Below the pieces are notes generated by a model. The model had not been told where the DNA came from. It saw nothing but the letters and a program-made list of their open reading frames with translations, and ran no database searches. From assembly GCF_000002865.3 (NCBI RefSeq), contig NW_001865057.1:6173-29921 (forward strand): a DNA stretch of 23,749 bases. Reading direction: 5' to 3'. Source of the stretch: Monosiga brevicollis MX1. Lineage: Eukaryota; Opisthokonta; Choanoflagellata; Craspedida; Salpingoecidae. Of the stretch, positions 9,007 to 19,800 are shown one piece after another (the first letter of the stretch is position 1; the number at the start of each line of letters is the position of its first letter). The translations under genes were made by a program, and so were the position numbers.

Positions 9007-12000
9007 CTAAAAGCGCGGAAACCAGCCGCCGCCACGTTCGGCCTGGGGAGCGTCGACAGTTTGCAACTGCTGAAGCTCATTTAGCTCTTCGGGGGTAAAG
9101 TGTAGGAGCATCGAGAGCACAGGGACCAGCTGGGGCCGCTCATCGCGTTTTTGCAAAAACTGTAGGATAACATTCTTCAAGTACTCTATGTTGAGCTCAC
9201 CTCGCGTCTCACTGCGCTCATTTCGACGCAGCTCGTCTTTCAGCAACTATGGTTTTGACGCAGCGCACGTGAGAAGAGGGCTGCAAGTGGTGCAACAGGC
9301 GGACTTTCAGATTTGAGAGAGCAGAGCAGAGCACACCTTGAGTTGCTCCGTCAGTCGATCCACATTCACCTCGCTCTCGTTGAGCAGAGAAGTCAGGTGA
9401 CCGACCTATTTGGCGTGCAGGCACCATTAGCAGGGTCGAGGACAGGGCTGCTTACGAGCCCAAGTTTAGACCGCATGTCTCACCTGCTGCTGGGATTTGG
9501 TAAATGCGCGGGCGAGCTGCTCCGGCGTTAGACCAGACAGGTTGATTGCAGCATCTACATCCAGCCATGACCAAAAATCGGATTTCATCATTGGCAAGTC
9601 GAGTTGAAAGCTTGTGAAAATGCGGTCAGAAAAAGTCACCTCTTGCAAGCGCACCAACTAACCGGACACTTCCGATGGTGATCGGTTGGCAATTAAGCCA
9701 GCCAGGTCTAAGCCACTGCTATCTGATGCTGACGGGCTGGCATGTTCACGCTCAACCTCTTGGAGAAGATGCTGTGTTTGAAAGGATTGCGAAGCAGTTT
9801 GCCGATGATCACCGGCGCCACTGTATTGTGACGATGAGCGCCGATGCCCGCGTTCTCGATGCGAGTCAGCCACCTGATCCTGTGCTTCGTGCAGTTGGGC
9901 GCTGAAGCCCCGGCAAAAACCATGCAGTGCCAAAAATGAGCCACAATCATGATAAAGGCAAGGGAGAGAGAGAAGAAGAAGAAGAAGAAGAAGAAGAAGA
10001 AGAAGAAGAAGAAGAAGAAGAAGAAGAAGAAGAAGAAGAAGAAGAAGAAGAAGAAGAAGAAGAAGAAGAAGAAGAAGAAGAAGAAGAAGAAGAAGAAGAA
10101 GAAGAAGAAGAAGAAGAAGAAGAAGAAGAAGAAGAAGAAGAAGAAGAAGAAGAAGAAGAAGAAGAAGAAGAAGAAGAAGAAGAAGAAGAAGAAGGCATCG
10201 ACCCAAGGGTAGATCTCTTAAGAGGATAAGGACAGGAGCTCAATCCACCCAAACAGCAAAATATAAACAGATGCAAATGCTCGAGGTTGATTGCGCACAA
10301 ACCGTAGCACAGTGATTTGGTCATCTTTTTCGGCGTTGGCCAGCTCGAGCTCTTCAAGGCGTGCGGCGCTCTTGGCCTTGACTTCATCTACGATGCGTTG
10401 GCTGTCCGCTTGGACACGAGCCAGCAAGTCTTCCGTGTCATGGTGTGTTGTATCTAAGACCTCGCGCAGGCGCTTCAGCTACCCAAGTCAAAAAAGGGAT
10501 GGCGTGATGTGAGTATTAAGTAAGACCGGCAAAGGAATCCGCTAGTCATGGCATCTCAGAAAGGCACGATAAGTTGAAAACTCAATGCAGTACCTCTTCC
10601 TCACTCTGCTGAGCCTGCTCAGTGTATTGCTGTTTGGCGCGGAGAAATTCACCCTCCAAACGATTGGCATGCTCTATTTTATCGTGATCAATGCCTCGTG
10701 TCAGTGTTTTCACAATTCATGGGCAATGCATTTATACGCACAAAACCAAAAGAGGAAAACAAGAACAAAAACACAAAGGTCCCCGCCGTGAATTGCACGC
10801 GAGTCCAGGTTTTGACGAAGGGAGCTGTCGTACCTTCAAGCTCACGATACGCTGTTTGTGAATCGGCCACGACGGCCTCGCGCTGCGCCAGCTCGTCCTG
10901 GAGCCCTTTAATCTATGGCATGCCACGTGGCTAAGCAGGAGGAAACGCTTGCAAGCAGCAAGGGCGTACATTCAGGCGCCTCACCCTCTGCTTGGCGGCC
11001 TCAAGCTTCTCCCGGATACCCTGCAGCTCCTGGTGCTGTCGTTCTTGGCTGAGCACTGACTGTGCTCGGACCTAGGTGCGCATTCAGTCGACACATACTC
11101 GTTAAATCCCATTGCAGGCGACATCTGCTGGTATCACATCGCGGTTTCGGCTAGATGCAAGTTGGGACTGGCCGGTTGAATCCGGCTCACCTTGTACTTG
11201 TGAAACTCAGCGTTGGTCGACTGCAGATTTGCTTGAGATGTCTGCAGTTCACGTTGCAAGGTGCTCAGCTGGAATCGCAGGTCGCGCTTTTCAACGTCGT
11301 GCGTCATCTCGCTTTCACGATTCAAGGCCTCCAGGTTGGTGACGTGCTGATTCAAGCTATCCAGCTCTTGTGAAACTGTCTGCATTTGCTCCTCTTTGTC
11401 TGCAATCTAACAGTCACGCACAGGCAAATGAAACAAAAAACAAACATTGTCAGTAAGGTGGCCTTTTAAATCACGTCTGCCAAGGCCCCGTGAGATCAGG
11501 CTATTGCGCGCGTGTAGATGCGAGAGATATTCTGAAGCAAGTGGGCGTGCCAAGGACCACGACGACAACACACCTCGTCTCGTGCTGCGGCAAGCTCGCG
11601 ATCCTTCTGCTCGAGCTGGTTTTTATGTTCTTGGAGCTCATTCTTGACCTTAAGGAGAAGGGAGCGAAGCTTACCAATCTGCTCAGTGGCCTTTGACTTG
11701 GCGGTCTCTCCTGCGGGTTGAAGACGAACATGGACCATAGAGGCGCACGAACAGCATGATCTTGCGACGCGGCCAATGACACACACGCTTCATCTTAAAA
11801 AACCAAGAACCCAAAACGGACAGGCACAAAAAAGTATACATGCAGACACAACGAACGGCGTGGGGAGCGCACCGGTGGTCAGATTGGACCGCAGGTCCTT
11901 GACTTGGGCCTCCAATTCATTGGCACGCGCTTTGACACTGGTCATCTCAGCTTTGAGATCTTCGTTGAGGGTATGCAGCTTGTCCACCGTACGTTTGTAG

Positions 12001-14623
12001 TCGGCAATCTCCAGGTCAAGCATGGTGGATTGGGACAAATCGGCGGTGGCTTCGGATAGGCGGGCCTGAGCAGCACCATGCGCCTCCTTTTCCGCTTGCA
12101 GCTCAGCCTCAAGTCGGGTGATGGTCAGTTGCTGTTGCTCCACGCGATGTTGTAGCGCCTTCAAGTCAGCAAAGAGCTGGGTGTTGCGGTCCTCGAGGGT
12201 TTGCTGAGTTGTTGTGTAGCGTAGTTCCAACGCCTCAACCTCCTCTGCATGTCTACTTTCCAAGAGGTCTCGCTCCTGCGTCAGGCTTGTCTGCGCAGCC
12301 GCGAGTTGGGCCTGCACACCTTCAAGGCTAGTTTCAAGATCAGCAACACGGGCACGCGCCGCTGCTAGCGCCTCAGCCTCTGTGGCTGCACTTTGCTCAC
12401 CAACAGCCTGGCTGGCGCGTGCCGTCTCCAATTCACTCTGCACCTGGGCTAAAGCTGCTTGTGTTTCATCGTTCGCTTTCTCCAGCAGAGCCATGTCGGC
12501 GCGTAATTCGTGCTCGCGTTGCTCACCGAGAGCCAGTTGCTCCTGCAACGAGGTGTGCGCCGCTTGAAGACGGGCCATCTCTACAGCATGGGTTGCCGCG
12601 GCATCTTCATCGGTGGGTGAGCCCGCAGCTGTAGTCGCCTCAGGCCGACTGTGGGTGTTGCTAAGGGTCGAGATTTGTGACTCAAGGTCTGCACGCTGTG
12701 CAGCCCACTGATCACGTTCCAGCAGCAGCGCGTTGAGCTGCGTCTGCACTTGCTCCATCTCTTCCTGAGCAGCTTGGTCGCTAATATTATTTTCGGGCGT
12801 CGCTTGCTGCTCCAACTCGGCCTGTGCCGCACGATAGCGGTTCTCTAGTTCCTCATGCGCGGCTTGCAGGCTATCAAAGCGGGTCTGCAGTGCGTCTAGC
12901 TCAAACTGGGCAGTTGTTACTCGCGTTGACTCTTCTGCTTCTGCTTCTGCTGTCTGATCCTGCACCGTCTCCAGGTGTGCTAGACGGGCCTGTAGACCAG
13001 AATACTCAGCCTGCAATACCTCAAATTCAGTCTGACGTTCTTGGGTGGCAGCTTCAGCGGTGGCCAGAGCGCGCACGTGCTGTTCTTGCGCCGTCGACAG
13101 CTGAGTTTGTAGGCTTGCAATCTGGCTTTCTTGCTCTTGCTGTGCGGCCTAGTGGAAACACAAGCGTGCGTTGACATAAGTGGAGCACCACGGCTGCCTC
13201 TCGGAAGCTGGTTTAGGCGAAAAACCTTTTTTTTTTTTTTTTTTTTTTTTACGTTGACACAAACCTGAAAATCTGCCGCCTGTTGCTGCAGCTGGGTCTC
13301 AAGGACTTCAATCTTAGCTTGCAGCGCCTGAACGTCCGGTCTCGTTTCGTTCTCATCTTCTGTGGCATGACTGTGACGCAATTCATCGAGTTCGGAGACT
13401 AGAGATACTCGTAAGTCGCGCTCGGCCTGCAGCTGTTGCTGGTGACTGGTCAGTTCGCTGATAACATCGGCCTTTTCCTCTTGAGCGCGCGAAAGCAGAG
13501 CCAGCGTCTGATGTCATCCAGAGATGCAGGGGCAGGAATAGGGATGATGAGAGTAAGATTCCCTCGGAGATGAGATGTGAGCCAAGCCAAGAACGAGCCT
13601 TGCTCTCTACCTGGGCATTGTTCTCTTCCAATTCCGTGACCTAAGCGATGGGTGGGTGGCCACATGCAGGAGTAGATGACAATGCAATCAGCGAAAAGCA
13701 GCAAATCCATCCGGCATGCAAGCTTTCCAAGTGCCCTTGCCATTCGTTGAGGACAGGGGCCATGGCGTCTCCAACATACCCGTGCTTCGGCTTCCTTGCT
13801 CTTTTTTTGTAGCGCAGCAGCAAGGCGCTTCATCTTCTGCAGCTGCAGCAGCGTCTCGTCTGCGGCTGGAGAGGCCGGGGTGGTTTCACCTCCACCGCTG
13901 GCCTTGAGCTGTTCTAATTCGATTCGTGTGGCTGATTCATGCCCAAGACATGCCAATGCCACAGGGGTGCGGGAACGGGAAGAAGCAGCGAATGAACTCG
14001 ATTCCGCACGCCTTTGGTCACCAATGTGACTTGATGATTATGGCGCAGAGGTGAAGCATACCTTCATAGCGTTCCTTCACACGCTTGAGGAGGGTGAGCT
14101 GTTTCTCACTGTGCTGAATAAGATCCTCCTTGCTCATAGCAGCCAGCTTGCTGCGCGCCCCGCTGGCCGCGGTCGGGGTTGCACCCGCCTCAGGGGCGTC
14201 GGGGGTTGCCATCTCTGTTGGGACGGCTTGCCACTCGTCCCAAGCGTCTGAATCACTGGATGCCCGAGAAGTACGCCGAGCCGTGCGCCGAGGGGAGCGC
14301 CGGGCCGTGCGCGAGCTCGAGCTGGAATCAGTTGCAGCGGTTTCCGCGGAATGGCCAGGAGCCAAGAAGGGAACCCAGTTTGGGTTGGCTTGGCCGTGAG
14401 CCTCTGACAAATTGAGATTGGGCTCAGTGGCAGCAGCGGTATCTCGTTTCTAACGGCAAAAAGGAGCCGAATCGCGCGATTAAAGCTGCCACGTCGAGCT
14501 GGACCGCACCTTGGCGCGAGGGTTGTCCGAGCCTGCTTTGACACAGACCTGAGGGGCTCGTTGCACGGCCTGATCAAGTTCCGCTTCCAACTGTGCAAAG
14601 GAATCACTCAAAGCCCTGAACAT
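9007..14623 (-). CDS. GCC2: GRIP-domain golgin, GCC2/GCC185-like, 1198 aa, 16 exons
   Basis: Exons: 14623-14510, 14449-14062, 13931-13780, 13640-13611, 13507-13265, 13148-11873, 11710-11574, 11406-11191, 11071-10985, 10912-10834, 10673-10594, 10478-10303, 9901-9663, 9554-9484, 9405-9337, 9246-9007 (stop TAG). All phases agree, total 3597 nt. The N-terminus has a Ser/Arg-rich region, then SKEDLIQHSEKQLTLLKRVK (about residues 141-160), resembling the start of GCC2. Almost all of residues 170-1120 is heptad-rich coiled coil. Two further segments look like the conserved C-terminal part of GCC2: KLRSLLLKVKNELQEHK (exon 7) and FHKYKVRAQSVLSQE (exons 8-9). The GRIP domain is at about 1137-1175, NIEYLKNVILQFLQKRDE, with the Arl1-binding Tyr at about 1141. 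Such golgins sit on the trans-Golgi through Arl1/Rab GTPases and tether endosome-derived vesicles. GCC1/GCC88 or golgin-97 are alternatives, but length and internal blocks favour GCC2. Confidence 0.9.
9971..10194. repeat. Pure GAA/AAG trinucleotide tract, about 74 units, in golgin intron 12
   Basis: An uninterrupted AAG/GAA repeat of about 224 bp, preceded by GAGAGAGAG. It lies inside the intron between exon 12 (ends 10303) and exon 13 (starts 9901). On the golgin sense strand it is (CTT)n. Long poly-Lys, poly-Glu, poly-Ser and poly-Leu reading frames across it are artefacts of the repeat. Such a length should be unstable and polymorphic; in an assembly the unit count may be approximate. Confidence 0.97.
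13227..13250. repeat. T24 homopolymer in golgin intron 5
   Basis: Twenty-four consecutive T on the + strand, within the intron 13264-13149. On the golgin sense strand it is an A-run near the donor side, so unlike the other intronic tracts it cannot serve as a polypyrimidine tract. Confidence 0.95.
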
Positions 14624-15337
14624 GACCTCCACCGATCCGTGGCACGCTATACCTGGCTACACACCTCCCAACCTCAGCCCACCTAATCGATCCCGATTCC
14701 AAACACCCCACCACCCGCCGCCGCCGCCGCCGCTGCCACTTCGGATCCAGTGCCTGCCAGCACCCCCCACACACATGCACACTCACACTTACACATCAAG
14801 TGAGCCAACATGCACTTTCACCGATTTTCAATATTAGAGGATATTCAGCACCCCTTTAAAGTAGTCGCCTTGGACCAGGTGGTAGAGGGTGGAAGTGTGT
14901 TGTTTGATGCACTTTACAACCACGCGCTGTAAGTGCACAGCAAGACCAACGGGACCTTGGCGCTTGTTGGATGTGGGAAGCGGAATGGCACGGAATGGCA
15001 GCGCTCGACCGAACAAGCTGAACAAGACGCTGGTGCTCTTGGGATGGCGGGACCATCAGAAAGGGGGACTGAGCTTGCGCCACTGCGTCAGGGAGTCTAT
15101 GTGAAGAGTGTGAGCAGGAAGGGCAAAATATCGTGCTGTGTTACTGTTTCTTTCTTTTTTTTTTTTTTTTGCGTTCAGTCGGAACGGCTCCCGAGATGCG
15201 TGAGGCTATACCGTGACCTGCCCGCTGTGCTTGCCACTGATGGATGATTGGTGCTTTCAAAACCTTTGCCGGGTCCTCTCAGCTGTAGAAGACTTGCTGC
15301 CCCTGCACGTTGTCCATCTTCTTTTTGCAACGATATC
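14624..15337. other. Divergent spacer between golgin and TOM20; possible 5' UTR intron
   Basis: About 714 bp between start codons on opposite strands, so promoters of both genes should lie here. It includes a short CCG repeat near 14717-14733 and CA-rich sequence near 14765-14795. On the + strand a strong donor (GTAAGT at 14929) and a strong acceptor (T16 run then GCGTTCAG ending at 15178) could define a TOM20 5' UTR intron. On the - strand 14928-14834 an open frame ending at TAA has GC-rich third positions and follows a TTACAG, so a small unrecognised exon is an alternative. Confidence 0.4.
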
Positions 15338-16120
15338 ATGTCGATGAGCACGGGACTCAAGCTTGTAGGTGGCCTCGGCCTGGCAGCTGGCCTCGCCTAC
15401 TGCGTCTATTTTGACTACAAGCGCACCCATGCTCCGGATTATCAGGAGAAGATTCGCAAGCGTAAGTGATCGGCTGCAAGCATGAAACCAGGCTCATTAC
15501 GACAGATAATGCCAGTGGGATCTGGCTAGGCTGCATCGCCTTTTTCTCCTGTTGATCTCCCTCCTTCGCGTATGGTGAAACAAATTTGCACCGCACCAGC
15601 TCACTATTGGCGCTTTAATATTTGCTCCTTCTCCCTGCAAATTCGAACGTTTCACTTCACCATTATCAGGTCGTGAGGAGCAAAATGCCAAGGTCAGCCT
15701 TCCCACCCCATCCCGATTGCTTATTGCACTGGTTTGAATGCTCTCTTGACGGTTTGTCTCATTCATGTTTGGCAAGTAGAAGCAGTCTACGATTGACCCC
15801 AATCAACTGCAGGCCATCTTCAACAAGTGCATCGAGCAGGGCCAGGCTCTTGTTGCTAGTACGTCAAAATTTGCGATACCCCGTCTAGCTTGTGTCGCTT
15901 GCATTGTCGGAGCCGTCCGTATTCGCCGGGCTCACTTCTGGGTTGCCTTCTTGCCCCTTTTCGGTTCTTAGCCCAACCACAGCTGGCCGCGCGGCACTTT
16001 GCCAACGCTGTCCGCATCAGCCAGAACCCTAGCAACCTGATTCAGATTCTCAAGCGCCAGCTGCCGCCCCAGGTCTTCCTCATGATTATGCAGGATCTGC
16101 AGGCCAACGCAACCGAGTAA
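15338..16120 (+). CDS. TOMM20: TOM20, mitochondrial import receptor subunit, 124 aa, 4 exons
   Basis: Exons 15338-15461, 15670-15692, 15780-15858 and 15972-16120 (stop TAA), phases 1, 0, 1, all consistent. The N-terminus has one hydrophobic signal-anchor helix (LVGGLGLAAGLAYCVYFDYKR), with the YCVYFDYKR junction matching the YCIYFDRKR of metazoan TOM20. A basic linker IRKRREEQNAKK follows. Then come a TPR-like helix pair (GQALVATQPQLAARHFANAVR, broken over two exons) and LKRQLPPQVFLMIM, matching the LPPPVFQMLL segment of the animal receptor. TOM20 is anchored in the outer mitochondrial membrane and binds amphipathic presequences for the TOM complex. It is about 20 residues shorter than the human protein, with a reduced linker and no acidic tail. 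The 23-nt exon 2 is unusually small. The start is the first ATG after a pyrimidine-rich leader; a second ATG two codons later would also work. Confidence 0.93.
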
Positions 16121-16843
16121 ATTTGCTGTTTTGGGCAGGGCCCACACGCACCAGTGTCTAGATTTAACGGATGCTACCGACTCAGCCTTTTTCCTCCTTC
16201 CTTTTTTTTTTTAAAGCTGAGAGCAGCTTTTGTGCGCTTGTATTTGTTTGAGTGTCTGTGTGCGTGTGCGCATTCTTCTTTCTGCGTTTTGCTTTTCTTC
16301 CAGCTTTACTTCAGCCTTTACCCAGACCAAAATTTGCCCACCCTGACTGGTCAGGGCTGATGGATCGTCAATTTGCTTCCAAAACTTGCGCTTCCTTGTA
16401 CTCGCCGTGCTGAGCTTCCCATGTCGGTCTGCCTTTTGGTCTTGGCTGCGCAGAGGTCTCGTTTGAGCGTTTTACTGGCTTTGGTGATGCCTTGATCCTG
16501 CTGACTTGACTTGCTTGTCATGCAGAGGACCCCCCCTCGCCCTTCCAATTTGTTGCTTGTGCGCTTGTCAGCGAGTTGAGTTGGGCACATGATTCGACTT
16601 GCATGCAAACACAGACGCACGTCCATTTGCACACAGTCGCTGTTGAGTGCCTTGGTAAACTCAAGTTCGAATAAAATTGCGATTCAGGATTCACTAGCTG
16701 TCTCAAAAGGCACGTAAAACTGACGCTTCACCTCTCCCCAAGCTTGAACATGGCACCAGAATATCATAGGCCCATCACAGGCTATGGAGGCAGGCAAAGT
16801 GTGCGAAAGGAGGGGAGAGAGCAGGGAAGAACATTAAATGCTC
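16121..16843. other. Convergent spacer between TOM20 and MscS-like genes
   Basis: About 723 bp holding both 3' UTRs. The + strand has T-rich stretches (16199-16213) and a Cys-coding low-complexity reading that does not look like protein. The only canonical polyadenylation hexamer is AATAAA at 16670-16675 on the + strand. No further gene is evident. Confidence 0.6.
16670..16675 (+). terminator. Candidate polyadenylation signal AATAAA (TOM20)
   Basis: Canonical AATAAA on the + strand, about 550 bp after the TOM20 stop and 170 bp before the convergent MscS-like stop. The distance is long for a compact genome, so a non-canonical nearer site is also possible. Confidence 0.35.
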
Positions 16844-19800
16844 CTACTTTTTCACCGGCTCTCGCGCCAGTTCCTGGGGCGGGCCCCGAGTGGGAACCGC
16901 TGCTTGGCCCGCCGTCGCATCGCTCGGCACGGCAGGGTCTGTGGTTGTTGAGGCACCCGCTGGCGTGTGGCCGGTCAAGTGATGAAGGACTGGCAAGGAC
17001 TGGGTTTGACTGACTGGAATGGTTGGCGGCGCCACCTGATTGGGTGCGCCCGCCTCAGCCGTCACAGTTGTAGCCAAGGATGACTTCGGTCGCACCTCTG
17101 GCGCGACATCCGAGCGTGGCGTGGCAAAAGCCGACAGGCGGCCAGCAGCCCGCTCTGAGGGGCTGGGTGAGGTGGGTCGGGTGCGTACAGTAGCAGATGT
17201 AGTTGTTGTTCCCTTGCCATCTTCCGTTGGTTGAGGTCTGGGCATCTGTGAATAGCCCATCACGTCCGAGGGCCCCTCAATGATAGCACCGCGCTGGCGT
17301 GGACGCCAATAGGTAATCTCGAGATCATTGCATGAAGACACAATCTCGCGAATCAGCATGTGCTTGCGCGGTACGTGTTCACCGTTCTGGAAGTTGGTCG
17401 TCTGTGCCACAATAAAGCCCACCTACACAAGATACATATCCACACCAATGCGCAGAGGGGAAAGAATAAGAAAAGGGAAGAAAGAGAGAAGAAAGAAATG
17501 GAAACCTATTTTTGTGTGTCCTTGCTCGGCGGATGTGGATGGTCCTGGGACGAGACAGGGTTCAGCGGAGATTGCCCCATTATACCTTGAGCGCGTTGCC
17601 GTCTCCCACATCAATGTCTCGGACAAAGAACGAGGATGCCGTCTCGTCGAAATCAGCAGATTTAGTGCGCAGGAAAGCTCGGTAGCGCTTTTCAAGCTCC
17701 TCCAACTTCCACCATGGCGTATCCACGGACACTATGCGATGTTGCCAGAATCAGTGTTAGAACAGATGGCTCTGTGCCGACTGCGAGGGCTCGGTCGCGG
17801 CTGACTCTTGGTGAGTCTCTGCAAAGAAGGAGATGCGCAACCAACCTTGAATAAAGGTAGCTTCAGTCATGGGGCCAGCACGACGAATGTTCGTCAACTC
17901 CTTGGGATATAGGGAATGGTTGGCAATGGTCACCACGCGGCCTGATTACGGACGGAACCATGCAGAGCATGAGTTTGATGCATCCCGTTTTGTGGCAGCA
18001 GTGGAGCTCAGGCAAAGGTAGAATCTGTAGTATGGCCACTCACCGTCCCAAACACGGAACACAGTCTGCGAGAGACTCATGCTAATCACATACATGGGAT
18101 CCCATCCCGGCACATGGCTGTTGACGCAAGCGACCGAAAAAAAAAAATGAAAAAAAAAAAAAAAAATTAGAAAGAAAGAAAGAAAGAGTGAGCAGTTGGT
18201 ACTCGCTGCAAGCACGACCATCGAAGACAAATGCCTCGACTGTATGTAAAACGCACACTCGATCGCCAATATCAAATGGGTGCATGACCTGCACAACAAG
18301 TGACGGCAGCGTGAGAATGAGCTGGGTTGCAAAAGCTCGGCTAGGGAGGGGTGGTGGAGTGATGGAGCACGCAACGTACAAAGAGGAAAATGAACGAGTT
18401 GAAGAGCTAAAAGACACGGCCAGAGCAAGCCAGGAGCGGTCGTGAGACTTCAGAGCGCGCTCCGAGAAAAAGGGCAAGCAAGATGGGTCAAGGCGATGGA
18501 TGCGCACGTTTTTGGCCGATTCGGCAAAGATGAAGGACAGCGCAAAGAGCGTTGTGCCAACCGTTACCGTGACCTCCGCATAGTCACCCGTGGAGAAGAC
18601 AATGTTCACCAGGAAAAGGGTGATGATGATGACCGCCGCTGTCAAGAAGGAGCCCAACGCCTGCACGCTCGTTCAAAAGGCAGTGCAGTGCCCAAGGTGA
18701 AGTTGCATCGAGATGTGTTCGCATCAATGGTCCCAAGAGCAGAGGCCGATGAGGCATGGTCTCTGTTTGTCTGTGTCTGGCAACGTCCAACATGCAAGCC
18801 TTCATGCAAGCTATTGCAACATGCACCGCACCAAAAACGCACCTGCACGATCGAGTCTAGATCCTTGAGGCTGAGCGCCAGATGTTTACGCTTGTGATAC
18901 ACGCGGCTCATGGCTTCTTCCAGATCGCTAAGTGCGAGATTCTGCTTATCGTGTGGGTCAAACATCTCAAGGATGCGCCGACGCATATCTGGCGAGCTGA
19001 CGTAGGGCGAAGCCAGGGCTGTGATGGCTACATGATCGCCGACTTCATGACGATAAAAAAGCGCCTCGGCTGTTTTCATGGCCAGCTAGACAAGCATTAA
19101 AAAAAAAGGAAAAAAAAAAAAAAAGGAAAAAAAAAAGAAAAAAGAAAAACAAAAAAAAAAAAAAAACCCCTCCCATGAGAGAAGGTGCATGGGACCCACA
19201 CACACCAACACACGTTGAATTACAATAAGATGGGCGCTCTGCCCGGCCCTCTTTCGACAGTTAGGCCAGCAGGGTATGCTGGGTGAGTTGCAAGAGTGTC
19301 GAAGAATATACCTTGCGATTCTTGATGGCCAAGCGACCGTGGCAGGTCGTGAGATAGGTATAGCGCACTGTTTCAAACCCCACCAACATGGCTGCGGTCA
19401 TCTCGCTATCATTGGCTTCAATCAGGTCTTGGATAGCCTTGTCCGCCTGCCAAGCCACGACACGCAAAAATGATGGTGATGGGATCAAGGATGAGAAAAA
19501 CAAGAACTAGGCAAGCCGGGCAGGTTGTGGGGTTGCTACGACAAGATACCTCGCCCTTGACACGATGGGCATTGCTTTTGGAGACGCGCGATTTGTGTCG
19601 ATTGATGCGGCGAGAGGGATTTGAAGCGCGTTCATTTGAATCCGACATGTGAGGCTCCTCCTGACTTCGAGTGTCACTCTTGTTGCGCTTATGCTTGGTC
19701 TTGTGCCTTTTCCGCTTGGCCTTGTGCTTATGGCTGCTTTCCGACACCTCGGTCGACTCCTCGTTGCGTGAGGTGACCGAGTCAAGGTAGCCGCCGTCGT

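Noticed and set aside
9927-10387. Long open frames of poly-Lys, poly-Glu, poly-Ser and poly-Leu
   Set aside because: They are all translations of the intronic GAA/CTT repeat; the golgin exon junctions at 10303 and 9901 splice it out in phase.
14622-14837. Plus-strand Pro/His-rich 71-aa frame
   Set aside because: It begins on top of the golgin start codon and is low-complexity (CCG and CA repeats), with no family likeness.
15248-15337. TOM20 start upstream at 15248
   Set aside because: The open frame has no ATG before 15338; earlier residues depend on a non-ATG start and resemble no TOM20 sequence.
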